Assembly: GCA_030530785.1 (NCBI GenBank)
Contig: JAUMUJ010000003.1
Span: 18,721 to 63,887 of the forward strand
Direction: 5' to 3'
Source of the DNA: Moraxella sp.
GTDB lineage: Bacteria; Pseudomonadota; Gammaproteobacteria; Pseudomonadales; Moraxellaceae
Length of the DNA stretch: 45,167 bases
How positions within the stretch are numbered: position 1 is the stretch's first letter; each line of letters begins with the position of its first letter. The translations under genes and the position numbers were made by a program. This document shows positions 7,225-14,555 of this stretch, in pieces. The notes below the pieces were generated by a model, which did no database searches, had not been told where the DNA came from, and saw nothing but the letters and a program-made list of their open reading frames with translations.

Positions 7225-8736
7225 ATGCAAAAATTCATCTTAATTCGGGGTCATCAAGGCTCTGGCAAATCCACCTTCGCCGATGAAAAAATCGCCGAAT
7301 TTAAAAAAGATTATCCAAATGGCGAAATTGTTCATATTGAAAATGACAAACTCTTAACCGATGAAAATGGCGTATATCATTGGTCGCCAGAACGTATTGA
7401 TAAAGCAGTACGCATGGGGCAATCAATGATGAAAAATGCCTTTGATAAAGCCAAATCCAATCCAAATTTGGATATACTGGTAATTAACTCCAACACCAAT
7501 CAAAAATCATCAAGCTGTATTCACCTATTACAATCGGCTCGTAAACGTGGATTGGTAACAGAAATTTATCGTCTGCATAATTTTTTTGATAATGTGCATA
7601 ATGTTAAAAGAGCCGATGTATTATCCGCTTATGTCAAATTAAACAATAATAAACTGCGTGATGAAATTCATATAGAGCCAATTTACCCAATGAGCGATGA
7701 TATTAAACAAGAGCTTGAAAAAATAAGTACATTTAATAATCAAGACATTCCCTTTGATGAAAACCGTCAAAGCTATATCAGTGATGAGTATTTACAATAT
7801 GGTAAAAGAAATTTTATTATCAAACAATCAAAAACCTATCCAGAGCTATTTGTTTTAAAATATAAAAGAGATGTATTTTTTAATAATACTTTTGATAATG
7901 CCCTGCTTGAAATGCGTGGCACAGTGATTGATGAATATCATAATATCATCGTTCGCCCCTTTAAAAAGGTCTTTAATTATAATGAACGCATCGCCAAAAA
8001 ATCCAAATATCCGATTACCATTGATGATAGCCATCTTGTGGATGCCGTCTTAAAGGTTAATGGCTTTTTGGGTGTATGCACTTATGTAGATTTACCAGAG
8101 ACACACCCAAACCATCATGCCAGTTTTAATAAAAAGGTGCTGTATTCCACCACAGGGTCATTAGACAGTAATTTTGCCAAGATGAATAAGGATCATTGTG
8201 AAAAATATGAACCCTTATTTAAACAATACCCCAATCATACTTTCTTGTTTGAGATTACCGATGAAAAAGACGTGCATATCATCAAAGAAACCTTTGGCGA
8301 GACTTTAATTGGGATAATTGATGTGGCAAGTGGGCGACAATTTAGCGAAAGCGAGATTGATGATATAGCTAATGCGTTTAATGCCAAGCAAGCTAAGCTA
8401 GGCAATGATATTAAAATTATCCGTCCAAATATTATCAAAAATATCACTTTTGGTGAATTAAAAAAACTGTTAAAAAACGTAGAGCACGAAGGATTTATGG
8501 TTTTTGACAGTGCCAGCCAAGAGCTGTTATTTAAATTAAAATCACCATATTATTTGATTTCTAAGTTTTTGGGGCGTAGCAATGCAGGTAATATTGGGCG
8601 TAAACTTGACAAACGCCACGTTGATGAAGAATATTATCCGTTGATTGATTATATCAAAGAAAATAAAGAGATGTTTAATAATTTATCAGAATTGGATAAG
8701 ATTACATTTATTCAAGATTTTTTGAAACAAATTTAG
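7225..8736 (+). CDS. Polynucleotide kinase - RNA ligase fusion (RNA repair)
   Basis: This 503-residue protein joins two RNA repair activities. The N terminus is a P-loop kinase (GHQGSGKST, residues 9-17) of the T4 polynucleotide kinase type, expected to phosphorylate 5'-OH ends. The C-terminal part resembles T4 RNA ligase 1. It has an upstream RG element (E229-M-R-G232) with VRPFKKVFNYNE, nucleotidyltransferase motif I K277-V-N-G280 (the lysine that takes AMP), motif III TFLFE (339-343), motif IV EGFMV (422-426) and motif V FKLK (436-439). KxNG instead of the usual KxDG also occurs in fungal tRNA ligase. No phosphatase domain is seen; the next gene may supply it. AGGAG at 7214-7218 is a strong ribosome-binding site. 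The gene begins 18 bases after the CCA end of the tRNA-like RNA. Confidence 0.85.
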   Translation: MQKFILIRGHQGSGKSTFADEKIAEFKKDYPNGEIVHIENDKLLTDENGVYHWSPERIDKAVRMGQSMMKNAFDKAKSNPNLDILVINSNTNQKSSSCIHLLQSARKRGLVTEIYRLHNFFDNVHNVKRADVLSAYVKLNNNKLRDEIHIEPIYPMSDDIKQELEKISTFNNQDIPFDENRQSYISDEYLQYGKRNFIIKQSKTYPELFVLKYKRDVFFNNTFDNALLEMRGTVIDEYHNIIVRPFKKVFNYNERIAKKSKYPITIDDSHLVDAVLKVNGFLGVCTYVDLPETHPNHHASFNKKVLYSTTGSLDSNFAKMNKDHCEKYEPLFKQYPNHTFLFEITDEKDVHIIKETFGETLIGIIDVASGRQFSESEIDDIANAFNAKQAKLGNDIKIIRPNIIKNITFGELKKLLKNVEHEGFMVFDSASQELLFKLKSPYYLISKFLGRSNAGNIGRKLDKRHVDEEYYPLIDYIKENKEMFNNLSELDKITFIQDFLKQI

Positions 8737-8744
8737 GATTAACC

Positions 8745-9407
8745 ATGATTTATTTTACTTCCGATTGGCATTTTAGCCATAAAAATATTGTTAAATTTTG
8801 CCCAACCTTTCGTACGGCTTTTGATGATATTGATGATATGGATAAAGAGTTGGTGGCACGCTGGAATGCCAGCATCAACCCTGATGATACAGTGTATAAT
8901 TTAGGTGATGTATCATTTAGTCATGATTTAAAAGCGATTGAAAAAACGCTATCGACTTTAAATGGCAAACATCATCTGATATTGGGCAATCATGATGGTC
9001 TCATCGCCCGCCATAAAGAGCGATTTTTAAAGACCCTCAAAAATGATGGCAATCCCATACTGTCATCAGTGCAGGATTATTTAAAATTAAGTTTTAAAGA
9101 ATTAAAACGCACACTTATTTTATGTCATTATCCCATTGATGAATGGGACGGCTGTCATAAGGGATATTATCATCTGCATGGGCATATTCATGACCGCATG
9201 GCAAAGATTAAGGGTAAAATTTTAAATGTGGGCTTGGATTTGCATGGCAGGTTTTTAACGCTTGATGATATTGATGAGTTTTTAAAAGATTTGCCCAATG
9301 TGTCGCATTTTGGCAGTCATGATGAGATTATTTTAAATGATGATGTGATGACAAATCATTTATTAATTAAGCATGAATTGAAAAAAATAAATGGCTTGAT
9401 TGAATGA
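8745..9407 (+). CDS. Calcineurin-like metallophosphoesterase
   Basis: This 220-residue protein has the full metal-binding set of calcineurin-like phosphoesterases: DWH (7-9), GD (54-55), GNHD (81-84), CHYP (127-130) and HGHIH (145-149). The layout with SDWHFSHKNI near the start fits the small cytoplasmic COG4186-type enzymes. It begins 8 bases after the kinase-ligase stop codon. In this context it is a good candidate for removing the 2',3'-cyclic phosphate or 3'-phosphate left by RNA cleavage, so that kinase, ligase and phosphatase complete the repair. That role is inferred from position. A decayed duplicate of its 3' part lies at 10621-10728. Confidence 0.88.
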   Translation: MIYFTSDWHFSHKNIVKFCPTFRTAFDDIDDMDKELVARWNASINPDDTVYNLGDVSFSHDLKAIEKTLSTLNGKHHLILGNHDGLIARHKERFLKTLKNDGNPILSSVQDYLKLSFKELKRTLILCHYPIDEWDGCHKGYYHLHGHIHDRMAKIKGKILNVGLDLHGRFLTLDDIDEFLKDLPNVSHFGSHDEIILNDDVMTNHLLIKHELKKINGLIE

Positions 9408-9445
9408 TTTATTTGGTATATGATAATCTAAACATTTTGGAGCAA

Positions 9446-10333
9446 ATGATGAAAGAGCAAGAATTTATTCATACCCTTTTAACCAAAAACCCTTATTTTA
9501 ATGTGTCTGGCATTACTTCATCAGAAGCCAATTATATCTGTGAACGCATTAAAGAAACCTTAAAACCCATTCAAGATGAAATCAATGGGTTAGAGACGCA
9601 CACTGCCACTTTGGACGGTGAGCCATTGGATAGCTTTAAAAAGGTAGAAAATATTGACGATAAATTAAAGCTCATTGGTGAGCTGTATGCCATTTCTGCC
9701 TTTTTGCGTACCGCCATCAAAGAAAAAGAAAAGCGTATCAATATCATCAATGACAAAATTCGTGAAATTCGCCAAAAAGAAGACGCTCTATTAGAAGACA
9801 TTGACATGAAGATATTAGATAAAATTCGCCGTGTGGATATGGACGATTTTCTTTTAACGTTACCATTATCTGATGTCATTACCTACAAAACTGCCGAATC
9901 TCGGGCATCACACATTGGCAAATTTATTCATAATTTTGATGACATTCGCCACAAACTCACTAAACAAGAACACATTAGTTTTAAACAGGTGGGCGAAAAT
10001 CAAGTTTTTAAAATTCATCACACGCCCTTGTATGAGATTGATGAATTACAACAAACACAAAATTATCTTTTGGCAGAACATAGAGAACATGAAAATACGG
10101 TAAACTTTTATAAAGCCAAATTTCGTGATTTTGAAAACCAAGCCCAAGTGTGTTATGAAGAAACTTTAAATCAACTGCACAATGAAAGAAACACCATCTT
10201 AAATGAGCGAGTAAAAGCAAAAACACAAGCATTAACCGCAGTAAAATCCCAAATTGCCAATTTTAAAATTATCATTCCTAATGAATTTAAAAATACCATT
10301 GACGAATTATTAAAAAAAAGACATAAAATATAA
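9446..10333 (+). CDS. Coiled-coil protein of unknown function, third gene of the RNA repair operon
   Basis: I recognise no family. The protein of about 295 residues is mostly charged and helical, with probable coiled coils around EKEKRINIINDKIREIRQK in the middle and HREHENTVNFYKAKFRDFE toward the end, and has no signal or membrane segment. The frame opens at 9404, overlapping the phosphoesterase stop codon, but GGAG at 9439-9442 sits in front of paired ATGs at 9446 and 9449, so I start it there. Close coupling to the two repair enzymes suggests a partner that binds RNA or holds the enzymes together. This is inference from context only. Confidence 0.75.
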   Translation: MMKEQEFIHTLLTKNPYFNVSGITSSEANYICERIKETLKPIQDEINGLETHTATLDGEPLDSFKKVENIDDKLKLIGELYAISAFLRTAIKEKEKRINIINDKIREIRQKEDALLEDIDMKILDKIRRVDMDDFLLTLPLSDVITYKTAESRASHIGKFIHNFDDIRHKLTKQEHISFKQVGENQVFKIHHTPLYEIDELQQTQNYLLAEHREHENTVNFYKAKFRDFENQAQVCYEETLNQLHNERNTILNERVKAKTQALTAVKSQIANFKIIIPNEFKNTIDELLKKRHKI

Positions 10334-10377
10334 TTCCTGGGATTGGTTAAATTTGACCTATAAGTTTAATCATACCC

Positions 10378-10612
10378 AAAACCAAAGTAGCACAAGGCAA
10401 AATTAATATGGCTAGTAGCCTCCCGCAGAAATGCAACGAATTTGGGATTCGTCTGATAAATGTTCGCCCTATTTTTAACCGTTAAGGTTTGCCAATTTAG
10501 CCAAAAAATTGGAAAACTTTTAAGGTTTTGTTTTTGACTTTATCTTTGCAAAAATAGGGGTCTTGGTTTTTGTTTTTGGCATTAACTGCGTGCCTTGTGT
10601 TACTTTAACTTT
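10378..10612. repeat. MITE-like imperfect palindromic element
   Basis: The outer arms around 10378-10406 (core gtagcacaaggc) and 10581-10612 (core gccttgtgttac) are imperfect inverted repeats. Inside them cgccctattttta (10465-10477) and aaaaatagggg (10550-10560) form another inverted pair. There is no coding potential. The size of about 235 bases and the nested symmetry suggest a miniature inverted-repeat element or a long structured RNA. No second copy is seen in the window. Confidence 0.4.
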
Positions 10613-10620
10613 TATTGTCT

Positions 10621-10728
10621 GCATAGCAAAAAGATCAAAGGAAAAATTTTAAATGTCCATCATGATTTTCATGGTAGATTTTAACGCTTGATGAGCTTTT
10701 AAAAGATTTACCCAATGTGTCGCATTTG
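10621..10728 (+). pseudogene. Decayed second copy of the phosphoesterase 3' region
   Basis: This stretch aligns with 9196-9310 of the metallophosphoesterase gene. Shared blocks include aaattttaaatgt, ttttaacgcttgatga, ttttaaaagattt and cccaatgtgtcgcattt, with small deletions and frame breaks between them. A further match, attgaatgattt near 10791, corresponds to the end of the same gene. It is a relic of a duplication or rearrangement of the repair operon and cannot encode a product. The remaining bases to 10895 show nothing else. Confidence 0.75.
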
Positions 10729-10900
10729 CAAACATAACCGCCTCATAAATGAACACACAAACGCCAAGTAGAGACGACCGCTCTCACACGATTGAATGAT
10801 TTTTGTACCCTAACACACTTTTGGTTTTACAGCAAGCACTTGGTTAATTTTTTATTGAGCTTATACTTCTTAATCTCTTTTCTGCAACACATTTATTGGG

Positions 10901-10906
10901 TATAAT
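10901..10906 (+). promoter_or_regulatory. -10 element before the dsbC-like gene
   Basis: A perfect TATAAT lies 26 bases before the chosen ATG at 10932. The -35 region is weak. Confidence 0.45.
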
Positions 10907-10931
10907 AGCCATTTTTAGCAGTATCATCGTC

Positions 10932-11750
10932 ATGAAATTTTTAAAAACCACCTTATTGATTGCCACTTTGTCCGCTTTGAGTGCTTGCAACCAAAGCACG
11001 CCTGCCGACCATGCAGACAAATCCACAACAGCACAAAACACCAAAGCCCCCTTAGATAACCACCCTGCCCAAAACAGCGACCCTAACCACCAAGCCGACA
11101 TCGCCAAAGCCCTACAAGACAACCTAAACGCATCAGGCATCGATGTCCACGTTACGTCTGTCGTCCCCACCCAAATGCCCGACATCTACTGGGCAAGCGT
11201 GGACGGGGCATCACCTGTATTTGTGGACAAAACAGGCAAATATATCGTTGATGGCACCATCGTGGAACTTGGTGGGGAGCGTCCTGTGGACATCACGGTC
11301 AAAATTCGCTCTACTGCCGCCCAAAAAGCTCTATCAGCGGTAGATAAAGCCACCATGATAACTTTCCCCGCCAAAGATGAAAAAACATCCATCTATGTTT
11401 TTAGCGACCCCACCTGCCACTATTGCCAAAAGCTCCATGATGAAATCAATGACATTAATGCGGGGGGTATTACCGTCCACTATTTGGCATGGCCTCGTGG
11501 CGACAGACCTCTACCTCTTGCCGAAGCGGTGTGGTGTAGTGATGACAAGAAAGACGCCATCACCCGAGCCAAAAAAGGCGAAAACATCACCACACCTGCC
11601 TGCACCAACCCTGTCAAAGACCATGTGACACTTGGTTACAGCTTAGGCATCACTGGCACACCTGCCATCTTTGGTGAAAATGGCGTACAACTTGGCGGTT
11701 ATCTGCCCGCTCCCGAACTCATCAAATCCGCCATCACTAACAAACAATAG
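10932..11750 (+). CDS. dsbC: DsbC-family thiol:disulfide interchange lipoprotein
   Basis: DsbC-type proteins isomerise wrong disulfide bonds in periplasmic proteins. The protein starts MKFLKTTLLIATLSALSAC, a lipoprotein signal with cleavage before Cys19, so it is probably membrane-anchored instead of soluble. A hydrophilic linker rich in Asn, Asp and Gln follows, then a DsbC N-terminal dimerisation-like region, then a thioredoxin fold with the active site DPTCHYC and the cis-proline loop TGTPAIF. Two further cysteines (VWCSDD and PACTNP) match the structural disulfide of DsbC. The frame opens earlier, but the ATG at 10932 gives the signal peptide. A terminator at 11761-11784 ends the unit. 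Confidence 0.9.
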   Translation: MKFLKTTLLIATLSALSACNQSTPADHADKSTTAQNTKAPLDNHPAQNSDPNHQADIAKALQDNLNASGIDVHVTSVVPTQMPDIYWASVDGASPVFVDKTGKYIVDGTIVELGGERPVDITVKIRSTAAQKALSAVDKATMITFPAKDEKTSIYVFSDPTCHYCQKLHDEINDINAGGITVHYLAWPRGDRPLPLAEAVWCSDDKKDAITRAKKGENITTPACTNPVKDHVTLGYSLGITGTPAIFGENGVQLGGYLPAPELIKSAITNKQ

Positions 11751-11760
11751 CCCCACCATA

Positions 11761-11788
11761 AATAACCGCCAATAAGCGGTTATTTTTT
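11761..11788 (+). terminator. Rho-independent terminator after dsbC
   Basis: The arms aataaccgc and gcggttatt (11761-11769, 11776-11784) pair perfectly around caataa and are followed by T residues. It overlaps the end of the convergent membrane-protein gene. Confidence 0.8.
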
Positions 11789-12145
11789 CTTTGTTCTCAT
11801 TTGCATTAGTTGTTTCATATTAAAAATAATAAGCAGTAACGGCGGAAGGTAAAAGAACAACAATATTTTAAGTGTAAATAGCAAGCCCGATATTAAGGCA
11901 AACGCAATTCCAAGAGGAGAAGTGAGAACAATAATAGAGTTTAACACCAAAAATAAAATATAATACACTATTTTATTATATTTATTGGGATAAAAATAGG
12001 TAAAAACGCTATATCCCGCTATCCCGATTATCATCAATATAATCTCTAAATCAAAATAAGATAATTCTTCAAATAGAAACTCTTTTATAGTAAAAAATAC
12101 CCATATCGGATTTAAAATATATAATATTATTGGTTTAGTTTTCAT
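11780..12145 (-). CDS. Small hydrophobic membrane protein, unknown
   Basis: This 121-residue protein has about four hydrophobic segments and a basic tail ending in RTKKK. I recognise no family. It is the last gene of a minus-strand block (14150 to 11780) of AT-rich small genes whose codon use differs from the neighbouring housekeeping genes. Small multi-span proteins are common among immunity proteins against pore-forming or membrane-acting toxins; that reading rests on context only. Confidence 0.6.
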   Translation of the reverse strand: MKTKPIILYILNPIWVFFTIKEFLFEELSYFDLEIILMIIGIAGYSVFTYFYPNKYNKIVYYILFLVLNSIIVLTSPLGIAFALISGLLFTLKILLFFYLPPLLLIIFNMKQLMQMRTKKK

Positions 12146-12178
12146 AATACTTCCTAGTTTAGATTAATTTGCTTTTAA

Positions 12179-12772
12179 CTATCTCACGATCCCCGCATTT
12201 TCAAAGCGTAACCCTTTTATATCGTTAGCTTTCGCCCATTGCACAAAAGTATCGGTGCAAAAATAACAATTGTTAAATTTTTTATCTCTAAAAACGGGAT
12301 TTCTCATCAAAATTTCCTTATCAAATGCAAATTTTCCTTGCAGTTGAGGAAAAACGGGTTTAGTAAGGCTTTTAGGCATATGCTCTGCCGCCCAAAGCTC
12401 ATAGGAGCTATACCAAAAGCTCTGTGTGATAGCAGGAATGCCTCCTAAAATATTGACAAAAACAAATTTTTCTTTAATCTCGGGAGTATTTATGAGCAAA
12501 AGCTCCGCCGTAACATCAAACTCGTTAATCATTTTTTTGGCTAAATCCTCCCAAATAAGCAAAATTCCGTTAAAAAAACAGCTCGCATTAAAATCCTCCC
12601 GCTTTCCCTTTCTCTCTTTTTTTGTTTTTGGATAGTAGATGACCCAAGTAGGCTCTACCCACTGCTTAAATGACTCTCCCTCTTTATCCAAAGTTGCAAT
12701 ATAATCATCTTGTGTTTCATGAATCAAATATAAAAATTCGTCAAAATTTGATTTAATCTCATATACATTCAT
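12179..12772 (-). CDS. Hypothetical protein, possible Imm11/DUF1629-type immunity protein
   Basis: This 197-residue cytoplasmic protein begins MNVYEIKSNFDEFLYL and ends with a segment (FVQWAKANDIKGLRFENAG) that resembles the closing GLxFE element of the Imm11/DUF1629 family, whose members are encoded beside polymorphic toxins. The length also fits that family. The match is by eye and weak. The gene lies 15 bases after the 106-residue gene upstream and is probably cotranscribed with it. No toxin gene is next to it, so it may be an orphan immunity gene. Confidence 0.65.
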   Translation of the reverse strand: MNVYEIKSNFDEFLYLIHETQDDYIATLDKEGESFKQWVEPTWVIYYPKTKKERKGKREDFNASCFFNGILLIWEDLAKKMINEFDVTAELLLINTPEIKEKFVFVNILGGIPAITQSFWYSSYELWAAEHMPKSLTKPVFPQLQGKFAFDKEILMRNPVFRDKKFNNCYFCTDTFVQWAKANDIKGLRFENAGIVR

Positions 12773-12787
12773 ATTATTTGCCTTATT

Positions 12788-13108
12788 TTAATTAAATTGA
12801 TCGCTTATATCCTCCCAGTCGTCATAGCTAAGAGCTTCATCGTGATACAAAGCCTTAAAGATATCTATGCTATCTTCGGCGGCATCAAAATGCTTTTTAA
12901 AATGCTGAAAATTTTTATTATCCTCCATATAAAGCCTTACTTTCACAACAAAATCGCCGTTTATTTCTGCTATTTGAACATAATCTGGATGCTTACTATC
13001 GGATAAAACCAAAAACTCTTCTTCATAAATGCCTTCTTTTAATAAATTTTCTAAGTCCTGCCAAGAAATTTCTTCATTTTCTCTAAATGCCGTGTTAATT
13101 AGTTTCAT
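12788..13108 (-). CDS. Small acidic hypothetical protein
   Basis: This 106-residue protein is strongly acidic, particularly in its second half (HFDAAEDSIDIFKALYHDEA) and in its end DDWEDISDQFN. It has no signal or membrane segment. I recognise no family. Small acidic cytoplasmic proteins in clusters like this are often nuclease inhibitors, because they mimic nucleic acid. It sits directly between the ankyrin lipoprotein and the Imm11-like gene, with gaps of only 12 and 15 bases. Confidence 0.65.
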   Translation of the reverse strand: MKLINTAFRENEEISWQDLENLLKEGIYEEEFLVLSDSKHPDYVQIAEINGDFVVKVRLYMEDNKNFQHFKKHFDAAEDSIDIFKALYHDEALSYDDWEDISDQFN

Positions 13109-13120
13109 ATTTTATCTCCT

Positions 13121-13915
13121 TTAATAATTAGTATCATATCTTTTCGGTTTTTTTTGCTTACTTTGTTCGCTTTCTTTTATAAAATTTGGCGTTTCGGGAG
13201 GAAAACTAACCCCTTTTTGCACCAAAAAATCTCTTACTTTTTTCCATTCGGCCAGAGTTTGCTTTTGTGCTAAAATATTTTTTTCGATTTGCTCAGGCGT
13301 GATATTTGGATAAATTTCCCGTAGTCGGGCTTGGGTGATAGGCGTTTCCCGCTCATCAATATTTTTATGAACTAAATATGCAACAGACAGCCCATTATTG
13401 TTTTTTACCTCAAAATCAGCTCCCTTTTCCAACAAAAAAAGCGTATTTTTCGGAGCAATTAAAGCCGTTTCTAAAATTAGATATCTGTTTTCTTCTTCTA
13501 TTTTAGCATTAACATCAACACCGCTGTTTATTAGAAGTTTAAAGTTTTCGTGGCTGATGTCATTAACGGTTTCAAAAATCATCGGAACTCTGGTTTCGCC
13601 AAGTTCGTCATACACAAAAGCGAAATTCGGGTCAAATCCGCCATCTAATAACGCTTTTAGCATATCGGATTTAGGGTGTACTAAAATATAAATCAAAGGC
13701 GAAAAATGCTCTTTTTTATTTTCACGAACCGCCGGATTTGCTCCGTTTTTTATTAAATCAGTGATGTTTTGTAAGTCTTTGGGGTTAAACTCTCCGTTTT
13801 TTTGCTCATTTTTAATGGCGATATTAACCGCTTCGCTAATGGTTTTTGTATTTTTTTGCTCACAACCTACCATAACAATCATAGATAACATCACACCTAA
13901 AATCAACTTTATCAT
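13121..13915 (-). CDS. Ankyrin-repeat lipoprotein
   Basis: A lipoprotein signal with lipobox MVGC at residues 15-18 starts this 264-residue protein. Ankyrin-type repeats follow, seen as DLIKNGANPAV, ALLDGGFDPNFAF, LLINSGVDVNAKI and LLEKGADFEVKNNNG, each with the helix-turn-helix spacing of about 33 residues. A basic, lysine-rich C terminus (SKQKKPKRYDTNY) ends it. It is anchored in the envelope and probably faces the periplasm. Ankyrin-repeat proteins recur as immunity proteins in polymorphic toxin loci. Their presence with other small unknown genes supports that role here but does not prove it. Confidence 0.8.
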   Translation of the reverse strand: MIKLILGVMLSMIVMVGCEQKNTKTISEAVNIAIKNEQKNGEFNPKDLQNITDLIKNGANPAVRENKKEHFSPLIYILVHPKSDMLKALLDGGFDPNFAFVYDELGETRVPMIFETVNDISHENFKLLINSGVDVNAKIEEENRYLILETALIAPKNTLFLLEKGADFEVKNNNGLSVAYLVHKNIDERETPITQARLREIYPNITPEQIEKNILAQKQTLAEWKKVRDFLVQKGVSFPPETPNFIKESEQSKQKKPKRYDTNY

Positions 13916-13925
13916 ATTTTCTCCT

Positions 13926-14150
13926 TTATTTTTTCTTGGTTTTTAAATCATTTTTTATCTGATGTAAACTGTCAGAAATCACACTGACAAGCCATATTGC
14001 CGACATCAACATCAATATGCCGTCTAAATCCATCGGGGTATGCCTTCTTAGGTTTTTTTCAAAAAAGAATATATAAAGAATATAGCCACAAATGATAATC
14101 TTACCTATCGGGGCTAAAATACCTGTGAGTGATTTGTCTTTTTTATTCAT
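13926..14150 (-). CDS. Small two-span membrane protein, unknown
   Basis: This 74-residue protein has two hydrophobic segments (PIGKIIICGYILYIFFF and LMLMSAIWLVSVI) and a lysine-rich tail ending in KTKKK. I recognise no family. It is the first gene of the five-gene minus-strand block and is 10 bases from the ankyrin lipoprotein. Confidence 0.55.
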   Translation of the reverse strand: MNKKDKSLTGILAPIGKIIICGYILYIFFFEKNLRRHTPMDLDGILMLMSAIWLVSVISDSLHQIKNDLKTKKK

Positions 14151-14555
14151 GTTTTGTTTTTTATTTTTTTATAAATTACATCAAGTGATTTGTCATGTTT
14201 TATCATGTTAATGATGGTCATGGTCTTATTCATATGATGGTAATACAATCATGTGGCATTTTTGTCAAAAGCATCGCCAAGTTTTCACCCAAAAACAGCG
14301 TTGGCGATTTTAAACGCAAGACCATCACAGACACAACCCTAAATTAAGGTAAATCCTGTAAATTTCATCATGCCATCTTTACCACAAGTTTGATGACGTT
14401 TAAGCCAATTTTAGCACAAATCCACCAAAAACACCCACACCGCCATCACGACATTTTGATAAAATATTTTGTAAACACCCTAGCATAAGATAAAAAGTTG
14501 TGGTAAGTTAGACGGTTTAACCATCATACTTTATTATTTTTTGTTGGAGTTTTTT
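14151..14555. other. Intergenic region without a recognised gene
   Basis: The 405 bases between the immunity-like block and hom hold no open frame that looks coding on either strand and no clear RNA gene. The region is AT-rich and presumably contains the two divergent promoters, but I cannot place them with confidence. GGAG at 14546-14549 is the ribosome-binding site of hom. Confidence 0.5.
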
